Part shown: in pieces, positions 36,421 through 46,009 of the stretch
Numbering within the stretch: the first letter of the stretch is position 1
Layout of the letters: every line of letters begins with the position of its first letter
From: Kappaphycus alvarezii
Taxonomy: Eukaryota; Rhodophyta; Florideophyceae; Gigartinales; Solieriaceae
Direction: 5' to 3'
NCBI GenBank assembly: GCA_002205965.3
Contig: NADL03000501.1
Location: 310,001-374,000, forward strand
DNA: 64,000 nucleotides
Program-made: the position numbers and the translations under genes
Notes under the pieces: model-generated
Database searches by the model: none
Told to the model about the DNA's origin: nothing
The model's input: the letters and a program-made list of their open reading frames with translations, nothing else

Positions 36421-36445
36421 GGAAGCTCACATATGCATGGGGCCC

Positions 36446-36807
36446 TGTAGCGGTGCGCAATAGTTGGCGTACTGTAACCATATCAGTTGAGTAATTGAAT
36501 GGGGTGTAGTTGAAGCCCTATTTTGATACGTTGGTGATTTGGGAATTAGCTATGTGGCTGTGAATTCCCGTCGGGGAATTAGCTACCGCAGAAACTGTGA
36601 CCCACACTATTTACCAAGGCGAAATGACCCAAGGGCCTCAGATCGAAAGGAAAAGGAGGCCCGAGCCGAACGGAAGGGAAGCCCAGCCTAGGATACTTAA
36701 GGCAGAGTGAAGTGCAACAAAGAGTAAAGGGGTACGGAACAATGACCAATCAACCACTCCATCAACTTTCCTGTACCATCTCTAGCTGTATTACCCAACT
36801 TTTTACA
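36446..36807 (+). repeat. 3' LTR of the chromovirus
   Basis: Starts TGTAGCGGTGCGCAATAG directly after GGGGCCC and ends near TTTTACA. About 97% identical by eye to the 5' LTR. Most differences lie in the first 25 and last 15 bases. Confidence 0.9.
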
Positions 36808-37930
36808 AAGGTTCAATAGGAGGTAGGATGCTGTAGAATACTAAAACTAGAACACTTAATTACTCAATATTAGCCTTCAATTGAAGCGTGATGCGACATA
36901 TAGACGGATGGTTGGAAATGCTGTTCGGTCTTTAGGATGAGTGGGTGAAGAGCAAGACAAACAGCATTAGAGACACCAGCGTTTCTCCATGGTGAGTCTG
37001 AGTTAGGATGTCCAATACATAGGTACTTAAGAAGAGCTGCGTATACGAGCTGTACACAAAGTGTACAAAACGGGCGATGTCAGGTACATGGACAGTGGTC
37101 TGTTCGAGGATGGTCTGGCGCTCAATATGGTTGAAGGTATTTGCACTTGTGAGGGTCACTGAGTAGATATGTGGGAGCATGGACGAGTGCCTTAGTGTCT
37201 TATGGGACAATAATAGTGAATTGATGTGGAAGACATGTGACTAAGAGTCATGGAGGCCTTCGGACGGATACGACTCGTTCTCATGCAAAGACTCACTGCG
37301 TTGGTCTTTTCGTCCAGTGCAGCGTGTCCTGCGGCTGGCCTCACACCAGTTTTACTAGAGCGCCTCTTCCCCCTTCTTAGTGCGAAAATTTGCCTCCTCT
37401 CTCTCTGGAAACAGCCTCTGAGCAGTAAAGTACCAACATTTCGCCCCATTTTGAGGGATTGAGGAAAGTTTGAGTTTTATTCTTGCAACATGTAGTCGAT
37501 TTTATTCCAAAATACTCCGAGAACCACACCGGGATGCAAAAAAGCCAATCCATAAATCTCAATAAAGAAGCCCCCCTTTTTCGGCTAGTGTAGACTTACC
37601 GTTTATACGGATGAAACGTTAAGTATGGATAACGAGCGTGGCGGGTTGGGGCCGTACTGTCGACGCGTACGGTTTTCCTCAGGTACCGAAGTACTGTAAG
37701 TATTGTTCTTACAGTGATCCATGGTATATAGTAATCGGCGGCCGCCGCTGCCTAGCCGATTGCCAGCCAATGCCTTTCTCTTTCCCGCCCTCCCCCTCTT
37801 AGGCCTTGCAGTTCTACTTTCTTGCCTCTCTCTCTCGGTAGTTTGGACTAGGTGTCTAAATTTGTGGGCATGTGGACACGTGTAGCGCTTTCGGCGCCCC
37901 CTCTTGGCCTTTCTTAATTGGCCAGGTTAC
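36808..37930. other. No recognised gene
   Basis: Mixed composition with frames up to 92 codons on both strands and no family resemblance. It links the chromovirus to the duplicated block that starts at about 37,931. Confidence 0.4.
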
Positions 37931-38490
37931 TTTTAGCAGAAAGTGGGCGTAAGAGAGATATCCGACGCCTACTATCCAAAAAATGGAGGTGTTGAGAGCG
38001 ACAAAAGTGCTATGGTAAGGTAGTTGTGGGGAGAAAAATGTGCTGTATAGAGACGAGAAATCTATGGCAACCGACTTTGTCCGAAAGGGGCAGGCTGTAC
38101 CTTCGACTTGCGAACAGATCTGCCTCCGTGTACGTCGCAAGGCAAATGAAATGGGCTGAAATGGAAGAGTGCTCGGTAGATCATCTAACAATCCTAAAGG
38201 GGCAGAATCTTCCACCTAGCTTCGAAACTTGAGAGCCGTTTATAAATTTTGGGCCCGAAGATGACTACCAACTTCGTTACCACTGGAGTTTCTCTTTTGA
38301 AGTTGTCTGCCAACTTGCTCGATCTCCACAAGAGGAAGCAGTTTATTCAGCTTATGTAGACTTTTGGATAACCCTAAAGTCTCAAAGAAACATACTAAGA
38401 ACCATAAAAAGCATCAAATGGAATAGTGTGAAGGAGAATGACTAGCAGAAGATACTATCAGGATAAATATCTAGATTCTTCCTTAATGTC

Positions 38491-38865
38491 TTAGTATTCT
38501 AGATCAGAGCCAAACAGTTCCCCCAAAATATCCATTCCACCCAAGCAGTCCCCACAAATATCCGCAAACGGTTTAGAATTCTTCATTGCCTCCTGCGAAA
38601 TATCTAGACTATTGAAGAAGCCCCCATCCGATTCCAGAGTCGGGACCACCTGGTCCATATTATTCAGTCCCGGTCCCATCTCACTGACTTCTTCTGCCTC
38701 ATCTTCGACGAAGAGTTCGCGGACGAACTCTATGATCTTATTCTTCGTCTGGCGTCGCAGGTAGTCGTCTGCGTTCGTCGGGCCATACGCAGCGAGCGCA
38801 AGGCCGTTTAAGGGGCGAGAGGGGCGGTTTTTGGTGATGGGGGCGGAGGGGCGAAGGTTGTTCAT
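38491..38865 (-). CDS. Acidic protein of unknown family (MNNLRPSA family), copy A
   Basis: An uninterrupted ORF of 124 codons with an ATG and a normal stop. The N-terminus is basic and Pro-rich (MNNLRPSAPITKNRPSRP). It is followed by a conserved helical segment with 'DDYLRRQTKNKIIEFVREL', an acidic linker, and an acidic-hydrophobic C-terminus with 'VVPTLESDGG', 'LDISQE' and 'MDILGELFGSDLEY'. The last motif resembles acidic transcription-activation peptides, but that is only a resemblance. No signal peptide or membrane segment. The paralogue at 42.0-42.6 kb differs mainly at third codon positions (for example all four differences across DDYLRR are silent), so the protein was under selection after the duplication. 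It lies just upstream of an LTR on the same strand. It could be a host gene or a gene carried by an LTR element. Confidence 0.6.
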   Translation of the reverse strand: MNNLRPSAPITKNRPSRPLNGLALAAYGPTNADDYLRRQTKNKIIEFVRELFVEDEAEEVSEMGPGLNNMDQVVPTLESDGGFFNSLDISQEAMKNSKPFADICGDCLGGMDILGELFGSDLEY

Positions 38866-39137
38866 TTTGGTTGTGAATGGAATAGGGCGATTGTGGATGG
38901 AGGATAGAGGGTGTGAGGGGGAGGATAATGTGTGTAGAGGTTGGCGGATTTCAAATAAATTGGGTAAAATGGGTTTAAGTACACCTTAGAGACGGATTGG
39001 AGTCGGAACTAAAAAGTTAAAATCGAAATTGCAGTAGCGCATTTGCATGAAATTTTTACTTAAGGAGTGAGTTTGATGAAGAAAGTGGATGAAAAAGACT
39101 TAAAACGCTGATTTCGAGTAGACTTGGAGGAGATGAT

Positions 39138-39160
39138 ACAGTACTTAAATATCTAGGGGG
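39138..39160 (-). promoter_or_regulatory. Candidate TATA-like element upstream of copy A
   Basis: The minus strand reads CTAGATATTTAAGTACTG about 285 bases upstream of the ATG. Copy B has CTAGATATTTTAATACTG about 270 bases upstream. Conservation of position supports a role, but the whole flank is duplicated, so this is weak. Confidence 0.2.
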
Positions 39161-39975
39161 ATGGAAGACAAATTTGGAAAGGACGGTAAGCGGATTCAGG
39201 GGCGAGATCGTCGTAAGTTGCTGGTCCCTTTTGGGAGGACCATTTACTGTATTACAGTTCCCATGGGCACGTGCTAACACCAAGGGCGGACGGCGTTCGG
39301 GGTGATCAGTCCCTCTTGCCGCCCTGAGGAAAGCGAAGGCCGGAGGTACTATGTAGCAGGGGTAAGACCCCCGAATTTATAGACTTCCGTGGCTCGCAGG
39401 AACATCCATTTAATTTGGAAAGCAAAGAATTCGTTGGCTACAATAAATGAACGTTTCCCCCTTAATCATTGATCTACATGTACATGTGGTTGTAAGTCTT
39501 TATGGGCAGTACAGAAGCGTGCGGAGGGTATTCATAAGTTAACTACGGATGCGGGCTGTGGGTAGAAACCTGTCACGCCTGCATTACTTGGCGAATAAAT
39601 GCAAAACGGACCTACATGTGGCGTAATGTATCGGAAAACACGGAACAAAGAATGGCCTTGTTCGAAAGTAATACTTCCCGCGGACTATTTACTTCACCTG
39701 TAGGATGACCAAAGAAATACTTCCGGGGCGATCAATAGGATCAGGAACACCTAGAAAGCAATTTTTCTCTGGCCGCTCAATTCGTCAAACGATGGCAGCG
39801 AAATGACTTCCGACATTTGAAGTACTCGCTCGACTAACTTGGAGAAATTGCCTCCTTTATCAGCATTGCACCACACGACTAAAAAACATGCAGGCAATGC
39901 AAACAGAAGCAAGGAGGTAGCGTTGGGTCACTCAGAAGAGTCGGGCGAGGGACCGGGATGCGACGCACTTTGTTC

Positions 39976-40404
39976 CTACACAATAGACCCGAGGGAAAAC
40001 AACCAACACGGATCGTCGCACCGACCTCCTACCGCCATGGATTTGGTGCAACTGTTACAAGTACACGTGAGTCCAGGTCGGCACTGGCTAGTAGCTGAGC
40101 ATGGACTTGTCTCATCGACTAACTGCCTTCTGGACGGGGAGGGTCGTGATGTTGGCAATGTTGTTGGCCTCAAAAAAAAGCATGCATACTTATCCCTGTG
40201 AAACCTACTTAACCGAACGCAGTAAGCACCTGGTGGGCAATGAAAAAGCAACCAATGTCTTTCTGAACTTGTGAAAGAGAATAGGTTAATGCTGATACAT
40301 GGTTTTTTTTGTTTGCGAGAGATACAACTTGAGTGAGAGAGCAATGTGGAACTAAAGGCCACCAAGGCAACAAAATGAATTGTGTGAGTGAAACAAAGAG
40401 CCAT
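39976..40404 (-). CDS. Possible secreted Cys-rich protein fragment
   Basis: The ORF begins with an ATG and a good signal-peptide-like start: MALCFTHTIHFVALVAFSS, then 'TLLSHSSC'. The middle is rich in Ser and basic residues and could contain an intron. The C-terminal part carries a Cys-spaced module, 'SPCSATSQCRPGLTCTCNSC' followed by 'VGGRCDDPCW', with seven Cys in about 35 residues. The C..(5)..C...GL.C / VG..CDDPCW pattern occurs in extracellular Cys-rich proteins of fungi and other microbial eukaryotes. The open frame ends shortly afterwards, so this looks like a partial or non-functional gene, or one with further exons. No neighbour suggests a pathway. The signal peptide and Cys spacing are seen directly; secretion is inferred. 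Confidence 0.35.
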   Translation of the reverse strand: MALCFTHTIHFVALVAFSSTLLSHSSCISRKQKKPCISINLFSFTSSERHWLLFHCPPGAYCVRLSRFHRDKYACFFLRPTTLPTSRPSPSRRQLVDETSPCSATSQCRPGLTCTCNSCTKSMAVGGRCDDPCWLFSLGSIV

Positions 40405-40499
40405 TGTCGAGAGGTTTCTGCTAGTTTAACAGCAGCACCCTTCTTTTCCGAGCAATGACTTTGGTCGTACAAGCAATAACTTTTCTCGCACAAGTTCAG

Positions 40500-41318
40500 G
40501 CAGTTCCCAGTATTTAAAATCTTCAGAGAGAAGCAGTGTCTTAGGAAACATAGTACTTCCAGTTAATGAGCCTGCATATGCGACTAGAAGCTGAAGCTAA
40601 TGGTGGGATTGTGTTGCAAAGCTCGAAATCATTTCGTTTTAGTTACCTTTTCGTCACGAGACGGCTTTTGTTCTCGGAAACCTCGACACATGGTGAAAAG
40701 TTAGGGTAACTATTGCCATCGACAAACTCCCCAATTGATACTAAAATTGCCACCAGTTGGTACCTTACCTTCTAAGCATAGGAGCTTTCAATCCCCCAAA
40801 CAGCCTACACGTTGCTAGCTCGGGGATAATAGGAAAGTGTCAAGAGTGATCACCCGGCAGGGGTCGTCTTATATCCCTATCAATCTCCACATTGGGACGG
40901 AGTGGCTTCTTCTATGCTACGGCGGTGACACGTTCAGACGCAAGTCGCGCTCCTCTGCAGTGCTCCATTTAGAGCGCTGTTCTCCTGGAGCCACAGGCCG
41001 CTTTGCTTCAACGCCGCTTGCATGCTCAGTGGACAATTGGCAGCTCTAGAGTGGCTGCAATGGTGGAATTATCGCAGCGGAGACCCGAAATCCCTCGCTT
41101 GTGGTCCCTATTCTCCGTCTCCAGTGTGACCGACGTGGTCCATCCGATTAGTTCCTAGCCCTATTGTTGGATTTTGCAGTGGAAACCGTAGAAACGATTT
41201 AATGTAAACTTTTTCCAAGTAGGCCAACCCCATTGTTGCCCATGAGTTTCTTGTGTGGTGCTCGCATTCAACACGGAAATTCTATAATTTATAGGGGGGA
41301 AGTGTGGGGTGTGCTTAC
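40500..41318. other. No recognised gene
   Basis: Mixed-composition DNA between the Cys-rich ORF and block B. Short frames only. Confidence 0.4.
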
Positions 41319-41859
41319 TGTTAGCAGAAAGTGGGCGTAAGAGAGATATCCGACGCCCAATATCCAAAAACGGAGGTGTTGAGAGCCCAAAAGTGCTATT
41401 GTAAGGTAGTTGTGGGAACCAAAAGTGCTGTATACGGACGAGAAATCTATGGAAACCGACTTTGTCCGAAAGGGGCAGGCTGTACCTTCGCCTTGCGAAC
41501 AACATATTTGCTCCCGTGTACGGTGCAAGGCAAATGCAATAGGCTGAAATAAAAGAGGGTGCGGTGGATCCCCCAACAATCCTAAAGGGGAAGGAGCTTC
41601 CACCTAGCTTCGAGGCTTGAGAGCCGTTTATAAATTTTGGGCCCGAAGATGACTACCAATTTCGTTACTACTGGAGTATCTCTTTTGAAGTTGTCTGCCA
41701 ACTTGCTTGACCTCTCCACGACGAAGCATCTTACTCAGCTTATATAGACTTTTGGCTACCCCTAAAGTCCGAACAAAATTACAGAAGATACCAGGAAATT
41801 CATAAAAACACTTTGTGTGGATGATATACTCTAAATAAAAGATACTTAAGAAAAAGAAC

Positions 41860-42587
41860 AATCGATCTTTTCCTCTTGTTTCACATTCTCTAAATCAGAC
41901 CCAAACAACTCCTCCAAAATATCCATGCTGCCCAAGCAGTCCCCAAACATATCTGTGAACGTCTCATAACTCTCTATTTCCTCCTGGGAGATATCTAAAC
42001 CACCAGAGATACTCCCATCCGGTTCCAGCGTCGGCACCACTTGGTCATTGCCGTCCAGCCCCGGCCTCACCATTCCAACACTTTCCATGTCTCCCTCCCC
42101 CCCCATCCTCCTGATCCTCCTCTTTATCCTCCTCTTTATCCTCCTCTTTACCCTCCTCGTCACCCTTCTCGTCACCCTCCTCCTCATCCTCCTCATCATC
42201 CTCCTCGTCATCCTCCTCGTCACCCTTCTCGTCACCCTCCTCCTCATCCTCCTCATCATCCTCCTCATCATCCTCCTCATCATCCTCCTCGTCATCCTCT
42301 TCGTCATCCTCCTCGTCATCCTCATTCTCGTAGACCAACTCCCGGGCTGCCCACTCCTCGAAGGTCTCCTCGGCTTCCTCCTCGACTTCGCACTCCAGCT
42401 TTTCACCTACCTCCTCCGCCTGGTCCTCGACGTACAAGCGTCGCACGAATTCGATCACTTTCTTTTTGGTTTTGCGGCGTAGATAGTCATCACAGTCAGT
42501 AGGTCCGAGAAAGAGTAGGGGAATGGAGTTTAGGGGGCGGCGGTGGCGATTTTTGGTGATGGAGGCGGAGGGGCGAAGGTTGTTCAT
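41860..42587 (-). CDS. Acidic protein of unknown family (MNNLRPSA family), copy B, with expanded acidic tract
   Basis: Starts with the same ATG and MNNLRPSA N-terminus as copy A and shares the 'DDYLRRKTKKKVIEFVRRLY' segment and 'VEDQAEEVGEK'. A Glu/Asp tract follows, about 100 residues long, built from GAGGAT/GAGGAC-type repeats (about 42,110-42,330). Similarity to the C-terminus of copy A ('DQVVPTLEPDG', 'LDISQEEIESYE', 'MDILEELFGSDLE') is at 41,860-42,040, but not in the same open frame as the N-terminal part. Copy B is therefore broken, or it is spliced. Many differences from A in the conserved parts are silent. Function unknown. Very acidic tracts occur in chromatin and nucleolar proteins, but composition alone is not evidence. 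Confidence 0.45.
42105..42335. repeat. Trinucleotide-rich low-complexity tract
   Basis: The plus strand is a run of CCTCCT, CATCCT and CGTCAC-type units; the minus strand encodes Glu/Asp repeats. The sub-repeat CTTCTCGTCACCCTCC appears twice (about 42,170 and 42,230), pointing to unequal exchange or slippage in larger units as well as single codons. Confidence 0.85.
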
Positions 42588-43329
42588 TTTGGTTGTAAAT
42601 GGAGTGGGGCGATTGTGGATGGAGATAAGAGGGTGTGAGGGGGAGAGTAGTGTGTGTAGGGGTTGGTGGATCTCAAAAACGTTGGGTAAAATGGGTTTAA
42701 GTACACCTTAGAGGCGGACTGGAGTCGGTACTAAAAAGTTAAAATCGAAATCGCAGTAGCGCATTTGCGTGAAATATCTACATAAGGAGTGAATTTGATG
42801 AAGAAGGTGGATAAAAAAGACGTAAAACGCTGATTTGGAGGAGAGGGTACAGTATTAAAATATCTAGGGAGGATGGTAGACAAATTTGGAAAGGACGGTA
42901 AGCGGAGTCAGAGGCGGGATCATTGTAAATTGCTGGTCCCTTTGGGAAGACCATTCCCTGTATTACACGAGGGGAGGACCATTTCCCGTGCTACAAGAGG
43001 GGAGGACCATTTCCTTTGTAAAACTTACTATGGGAGATCGGAAGGCTGAGAACCGGGGGAGTTGTGAGGAAAGCGGTTTGTGTCTTTAGTAGCGAAAAGA
43101 TAGCAAACGTTTTCATTCTACCTACACCGATAATTTTAGATATTTTGAGTAGGGGTCATGGTGATTTCTAGGTTTATTATTTCTTAATGATCGCTGAAAA
43201 TGCCCCTGAGTCATGAACGGACGGAAAATCTTTACGAGGCCTAAGGCACGAAAGTGTGCGGGGAGTATTCAGAGATAAACTACGCAGACAGGCGGCGAGT
43301 GGCAGTCTGTCGCGCCTGCATAGTAGCGT

Positions 43330-44180
43330 AGGTTCTCATAGCTAGCGTGGGGACTGCAAATGGCTCAGTGAGGTGATTTAATTACAGATACTGCACGGGG
43401 GAAATTTTTGAGTTATTTCAATGCATGGAAGATGTGGTCGGTTGCTGCGCTGCCGCATCTGCCAATATCTGGAAAACTCAAAGTTTACATTAAATGCAGT
43501 AGTTTCTGACTTCATCCCATTCCAGTGGCCGATAAGAGATGTGTAATCATCTTCACTTCATGTTTTACAAATGGGGTACAAGTCTAGCTGACAGTGTAAG
43601 CTGAAATAGTTGAATTTCGTCGCTGCGCAGCTTGGGTGTACGCACTAGGATCGATGTTGCAAAGGTAGACCACATGGTCGATGAAATTCGTTGCCGCAGG
43701 TGGTCAAGGGCCGCCGCTGGTGTTCAGAACAGTCGTCGCGATATCAATTTCGCATGAGTCTCAATCACCCCGAAGGTTAACTTACAGGGCGCGGCGAAAG
43801 AGTCAAAAGCGAGCGGAACAAAAGGGGGTAAAGGGGTGGTTTACTGAGAGTAATGGAAAGGTTGGGAGTCCTCTGTACTTGTGATCAAACCTAGTGAATA
43901 AGAGATGGAACTCTGGTCTTGCGATCAGGCAAGGGGCTCTCACTTTGTCTTGGCTAGCATAAGTACTGGAAAATGGATGAATTTAACCATGCAAAGGGTC
44001 AAATATTGCAGCGCTTCAGATTTGGTCGAGTATTACTACTGCTCTCCTTGCTCTCATGCCGTGTCACGGCGGGGTTTTTTCTAAACCTGAGTAACCCGTA
44101 ATCCCTCGTGCAGTATGGCATTGCTTGAAGAACACCTCTCAATGAAATAAATGCGTGATAGGAAAATGGGTCGATTGATA
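43330..44180. other. No recognised gene
   Basis: Only short frames. A plus-strand frame at 43,681-43,884 starts with ATG (67 codons, basic C-terminus) but resembles nothing. Confidence 0.4.
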
Positions 44181-44184
44181 CCAG

Positions 44185-44237
44185 GTACTGTACTGTACTG
44201 TACAGCACAGTACTGTACAGTGTGGCGTACAGTGTGG
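44185..44237. repeat. TACTG simple repeat with dyad symmetry
   Basis: GTACTGTACTGTACTGTACAG is followed by CACAGTACTGTACAGTGTGG. The TACTG/CAGTA units are self-complementary, so the tract can fold back on itself. Confidence 0.7.
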
Positions 44238-44239
44238 AG

Positions 44240-44965
44240 TGGCAATTTTTACTCATTATGTCTATGAATTTGGGAAGAACAAGCTCATTGGGGTAAACAC
44301 GGACCTGCTAAACAGACACAACCTGGCAAGGGCTTGACTGATGCCTACTCTTGCAAAGGGAGCGGAAGAAAATACCCCCATTGAAGTCTCTGCAAGCAAA
44401 GAAATCAATAGGTTGAAAAACTTCCAGTGTAAGCGATGTGCTTGCAGAAAGCGACGACGACGACGGCGACGAATTCTCGAAGTGAGCGATCTTCAGTAAC
44501 ACCTGTAGGAAAGCAACGGCTAGGACCCTTCGCTTGCTGTGATGTTCTGTGGCAAAGACAGCACTGGTTGAGTGCGGACGGGTACACTGAGCATTGCTAA
44601 GCCTGATCGAGGAGGACGACATTCCTTACAAGCCTTTCCCGGATCGATCCAACGTGGGGTGGGGCCGAGGGATGGCAACACCTTCAGAGCGAAAAAAACA
44701 AAATCGACACCACGAGGGCTCCGAAATGAGGACGGGAGATCTGTAAGACCCGCTCGGCCTCGATACCTCGGCGCTCGAGCCCAGCATGGCCCGGGCGCAG
44801 AGCGAAGTTGAAACAAATGTTGAAAGAGACCAGTCGTAGTGGTTGAAAGAGTGAAAAGTGGGGGTAAGGCTGATATGAATTAGGCAGAAGCCATTTCAGT
44901 TTCTCAGTTTTGGCCAAATGGTCGAGTAGTGGCCGTCGGAACATCGACGCAAAATTAAATAAAGG
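44240..44965. other. No recognised gene
   Basis: Several overlapping frames on both strands in a less AT-rich stretch (for example minus 44,520-44,816 and plus 44,572-44,811) are mutual shadows, and I cannot choose one. A CGACGACGACGGCGACGA microsatellite lies near 44,453-44,471. Confidence 0.35.
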
Positions 44966-44970
44966 GCACA

Positions 44971-45150
44971 ATGATGTCGAGACAACGCAGACTCACTCGA
45001 TTAGCAGGTGACTTATTTCCCACTGATCCGACACTTCTCGCATGGTTGCATCGCCACATTGCCTCTGACCGCATCTCTCGCTACCAACTGGCACAACGAT
45101 TCGTGACAAGACTGGAACTTTTCCCTTATTTTTCACTGGATCTTATCTAA
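44971..45150 (+). CDS. Short unrecognised ORF, 59 codons
   Basis: Starts with ATGATG (MMSRQRRLTRLAGDLFPTDP) and ends at a TAA. Basic and Leu-rich, with an Arg-rich amphipathic helix-like centre ('HRHIASDRISRYQLAQRF'), no Cys and no signal peptide. It could be an exon, a small protein, or chance. It stands alone, about 220 bp upstream of the Copia gag fossil on the same strand. Confidence 0.2.
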   Translation: MMSRQRRLTRLAGDLFPTDPTLLAWLHRHIASDRISRYQLAQRFVTRLELFPYFSLDLI

Positions 45151-45373
45151 CATAGGACGTAGTCAGGAAGCAATTAACAAACAAGAACACACCTGTAGTG
45201 TCTGACCGGGGGTCAAGGTGCCGACCTTATGTAATGAGAAGAAGTAGGGAGCAAAGGTCGAAGAGGAGGCTTACATATCCTTATGATTATGCCCATTGCC
45301 AAAAAAAAGCAGCCAATTGGCGAAAAACTCATCTTAAAGACAAAGCGCATTCAATATAAAGAGTTTTGTCTTA

Positions 45374-45960
45374 GTGTCCATGTATCTCTTCAACTTGTCA
45401 AGGGGTGAGTGTAATGACTATATCAACAAAGTGCCGAAGTTTAGGGTTCCTGTAGAATTCATTCATTGGCTACATAAAATGAAGGCCTTTATGCGCCGAT
45501 CAAATTCAATACCTGTTGAACTAAAGCCGAGACAGACAGGAAGTGCAACCTCAAGTGACGCTATTGATTCATGGAAAATCAAGGACGCCATTGCAAAGAG
45601 TGACGTCATCCTTGCCTTGGAGATGCCGTTGCGTCCCAAAAGTACCTTCTTTGATGATGACTATGAAACTATCAGAGAACTATGGGTCAAACTTGAAGGA
45701 ATTTTTGCAATTTAGAATACAAAAGTCATTCAGAACCTCAAACAGAAGCTCTACTGCCTGATTTTTAAAGAAGCCTGGAACTTTGAAGAGCATGTTGCTT
45801 CGTTTCTCTCGGTGGTTGGAGAACTCGCAACATACGTTGTTTATATCTCTGAGGAAGAAAATAGTTCAAGAATATTGAGATCTTTGCCATCATCTTGCGC
45901 TCCACTCGCCATGGTTTCAAGTCTAAAGGGTCTGAAAATAGAAACAAAGATGAAGTGTAA
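45374..45960 (+). mobile_element. Ty1/Copia gag fossil
   Basis: Plus-strand sequence matches the gag polyprotein of Copia elements (UBN2/RVT_2-type gag). It has 'DSWKIKDAIAKSDVILALEM' (the W..KD..A...I...L start), 'YETIRELWVKLEGIF' (TA...W..L...F), 'LKQKLYCLIFKEAWNFEEHV' (the L..LKM.EG.S...H helix), 'ELATYVVYISEEENSSRILR' and 'SLPSSCAPL' (SLP.S...L). This order is specific to the family. Broken in a few places. No protease, integrase or RT follows, and no LTR is recognised: the sequence passes directly into the tandem array at 46.0 kb. Confidence 0.65.
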
Positions 45961-46009
45961 ATAGGAAATGCATCAAAACACGATGACAGAATAGAAAACT
46001 ATTGAAACG

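Larger units (their letters stand above)
31168..36807 (+). mobile_element. Ty3/Gypsy chromovirus with paired LTRs
   Basis: A complete-length plus-strand LTR retrotransposon of 5.64 kb. The two LTRs are nearly identical (I count about ten differences in roughly 362 bases), which implies recent insertion. The body reads gag, protease, RT, RNase H, integrase, chromodomain in order. It is broken in at least half a dozen places. The string AAAG precedes the left LTR and also occurs at the end of the right LTR, a possible target duplication if the LTR ends one base earlier. The protein style (chromodomain after integrase, wording of the RNase H and integrase motifs) recalls oomycete chromoviruses. 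Confidence 0.9.
37931..39590 (-). repeat. Duplicated LTR-plus-gene block, copy A
   Basis: Similar along most of its length to 41,319-43,325. The left part (37,931 to about 38,290) is the LTR sequence also seen at 47,433: TTAGCAGAAAGT, AGCGACAAAAGTGCTA, TCTATGG(C/A)AACCGACTTTG, GGGCCCGAAGATGACTA, TTGTCTGCCAACTT. The block continues through a gene for an acidic protein and about 400 bp upstream of it, with isolated similarity to about 39,590. A second LTR on the far side is not visible. Confidence 0.75.
41319..43325 (-). repeat. Duplicated LTR-plus-gene block, copy B
   Basis: Begins TGTTAGCAGAAAGTGGGCG at 41,319 and matches copy A through the LTR-like part, the gene and its upstream flank. A last matching piece lies at about 43,240-43,325 (GTGCGGGGAGTATTCA ... 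CGCGCCTGCAT, against GTGCGGAGGGTATTCA ... CACGCCTGCAT in A). On the minus strand the LTR-like part carries a TATA-like TCTATATAAGC (about 41,738-41,748), as expected of an LTR promoter. B is longer than A because of the expanded acidic repeat and a small duplication of GGAGGACCATTTCC near 42,970-43,020. Confidence 0.75.

Noticed and set aside
31163-36812. Firm five-base target-site duplication of the chromovirus
   Set aside because: Only AAAG is shared, and only if the right LTR is ended one base earlier. GAAAG and AAGGT do not match, so no duplication is claimed.
41161-41603. Minus-strand frames of 104-119 codons shared by blocks A and B (37,856-38,215 and 41,289-41,603)
   Set aside because: They also fall in the LTR sequence, and the third LTR copy keeps only part of the frame. 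Shared descent of the LTR explains the similarity.
42105-42335. CRISPR-like or satellite array
   Set aside because: The repeats are codon-scale, have no unique spacers and lie inside an open reading frame.
42041-42502. Two plus-strand frames of 144-153 codons rich in Pro/His or Leu/Ile
   Set aside because: Antisense shadows of the acidic repeat in copy B.
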